Assembly: GCF_015624425.1 (NCBI RefSeq)
Contig: NZ_CP049919.1
Span: forward strand, 2,914,001-2,978,000
From: Roseateles sp. DAIF2
GTDB lineage: Bacteria; Pseudomonadota; Gammaproteobacteria; Burkholderiales; Burkholderiaceae_C
Direction: 5' to 3'
DNA length: 64,000 bases
Under the pieces are notes generated by a model. That model was not told the DNA's origin. It ran no database searches and saw only the letters and a program-made list of their open reading frames with translations. Made by a program: the position numbers and the translations under genes. This document shows, piece by piece, positions 63,491 through 64,000 of this stretch. The stretch's first letter is position 1; each line of letters begins with the position of its first letter.

Positions 63491-64000
63491 TCAGGTCGCG
63501 CAGCGCGGCAGGCCGCCGACGCTGCCATTGGGCGAGCAGCTGCGCACCCGGCCGGCGATGCTGACGACATGGCGGATCGACTGGCCGTTGCTGGCCACGA
63601 TGTCGATGCTTCCGGTGGAGGTGACCGCGCCCTGGCGCGGCTGGAAGCTCAGGTTCGCCACATTGGCGCTGATGCTGGCCTCCAGGCTGGCGGGCAGCCA
63701 TTGCAGCTTGAGCAGCAGGGCCGGATCGCTGCAGACGGCCTGGCCGGCATCGCTGCAGCGGCAATCGCCGGAGCTGCCGCCATGGATCACATAGCAGCTG
63801 CCCAGGGCATGGCGGCTGAAGCGGAAATGCACGCTGTCCGAACGCCGCACCGCATCGCTGCGGGCCTGCTGCAGATCGGTCATCAGCGTGTGGGCGATCT
63901 GCTGCAACCGCTGGCCCTGCATGAGCCGCTGCATCGCGGGCAGGGCGGTGGCCAGCAGGATGCCCAGGATCAGGCAGACAACGCAGCTCTCGACCAGGCT
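63491..64000 (-). CDS. fimT: pseudopilin FimT/GspH-like, 5' truncated
   Basis: The coding frame extends past the right edge (63491 to 64000). The visible start region encodes SLVESCVVCLILGILLATALPAMQ after a GF-type cleavage site that is outside the window, so it is a prepilin. Body residues include QQARSDAVRRSDSVHF, the FimT/GspH motif. First gene of the operon toward pilE; the window lacks its own start. Confidence 0.85.
   Translation of the reverse strand, partial: SLVESCVVCLILGILLATALPAMQRLMQGQRLQQIAHTLMTDLQQARSDAVRRSDSVHFRFSRHALGSCYVIHGGSSGDCRCSDAGQAVCSDPALLLKLQWLPASLEASISANVANLSFQPRQGAVTSTGSIDIVASNGQSIRHVVSIAGRVRSCSPNGSVGGLPRCAT

Overview
The window is very GC-rich chromosomal DNA of a Gram-negative betaproteobacterium. 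The supporting features are the LPS core enzyme WaaA, a Tol system, type IV pilus minor pilins, a Bordetella-type porin, ZipA, a dapC-dapD-pilU-dapE cluster and a ribD-ribBA-ribH-nusB cluster. The gene content and order look like Burkholderiales close to Roseateles/Rubrivivax (inference; no database was searched). There is no rRNA operon, CRISPR array, prophage or recognisable insertion sequence.

Layout. 1-1.9 kb: the 3' end of gltX, then a tRNA-Ala/Glu/Asp cluster present twice in tandem. 2-5.5 kb: cdd1-lexA with an SOS box, an asparaginase, and the organic-peroxide pair ohrR-ohr with its palindromic operator. 5.5-13.8 kb: a long leftward run, queF-SET protein-dapC-dapD-pilU-dapE-prmB-ABC-F ATPase. 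14-18.6 kb: smc-zipA, with ligA 7.5 kb further on. The DNA between them holds a chemotaxis receptor, a MocR-type regulator gene broken by a 41-bp duplication and a 1-nt deletion, a haloalkane dehalogenase, a CNNM/CorC membrane protein, a structured non-coding element (24165-24644) and a Bcr/CflA exporter. 28-37 kb: a GAF-GGDEF cyclase, small envelope proteins, transporters, a porin, an alkylation-repair pair (Ada-AlkA fusion plus Ogt) and an SMR exporter. 37-42.6 kb: a LytS/LytR-type two-component system, then algC-waaA-kinase. 42.6-49.7 kb: selD, a short AcoR-like regulator, a PilB/GspE-like ATPase with four MshEN-like repeats, an orphan DctP protein and pcp. 49.7-53 kb: an ECF sigma factor and zinc-finger anti-sigma facing a bufferin-type metallophore operon (bufA-bufB-bufC-doxX). 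53-59.9 kb: tolQ-tolR-tolA with ybgC, an aminotransferase and nusB-ribH-ribBA-ribD. 59.9-64 kb: a minor pilin operon (fimT-pilE-pilW-pilX-pilV) that runs off the right edge.

Working together. Lysine/peptidoglycan precursor synthesis (DapC, DapD, DapE), riboflavin synthesis, Tol envelope maintenance and pilus assembly make up most of the housekeeping content. Cyclic-di-GMP links may connect the diguanylate cyclase at 28 kb to the MshEN-repeat ATPase at 45-48 kb (inference). The most distinctive items are the bufferin operon with a recognisable ECF promoter, the palindromic non-coding element at 24.2-24.6 kb, the freshly broken MocR regulator beside a haloalkane dehalogenase, and the four-repeat MshEN ATPase.
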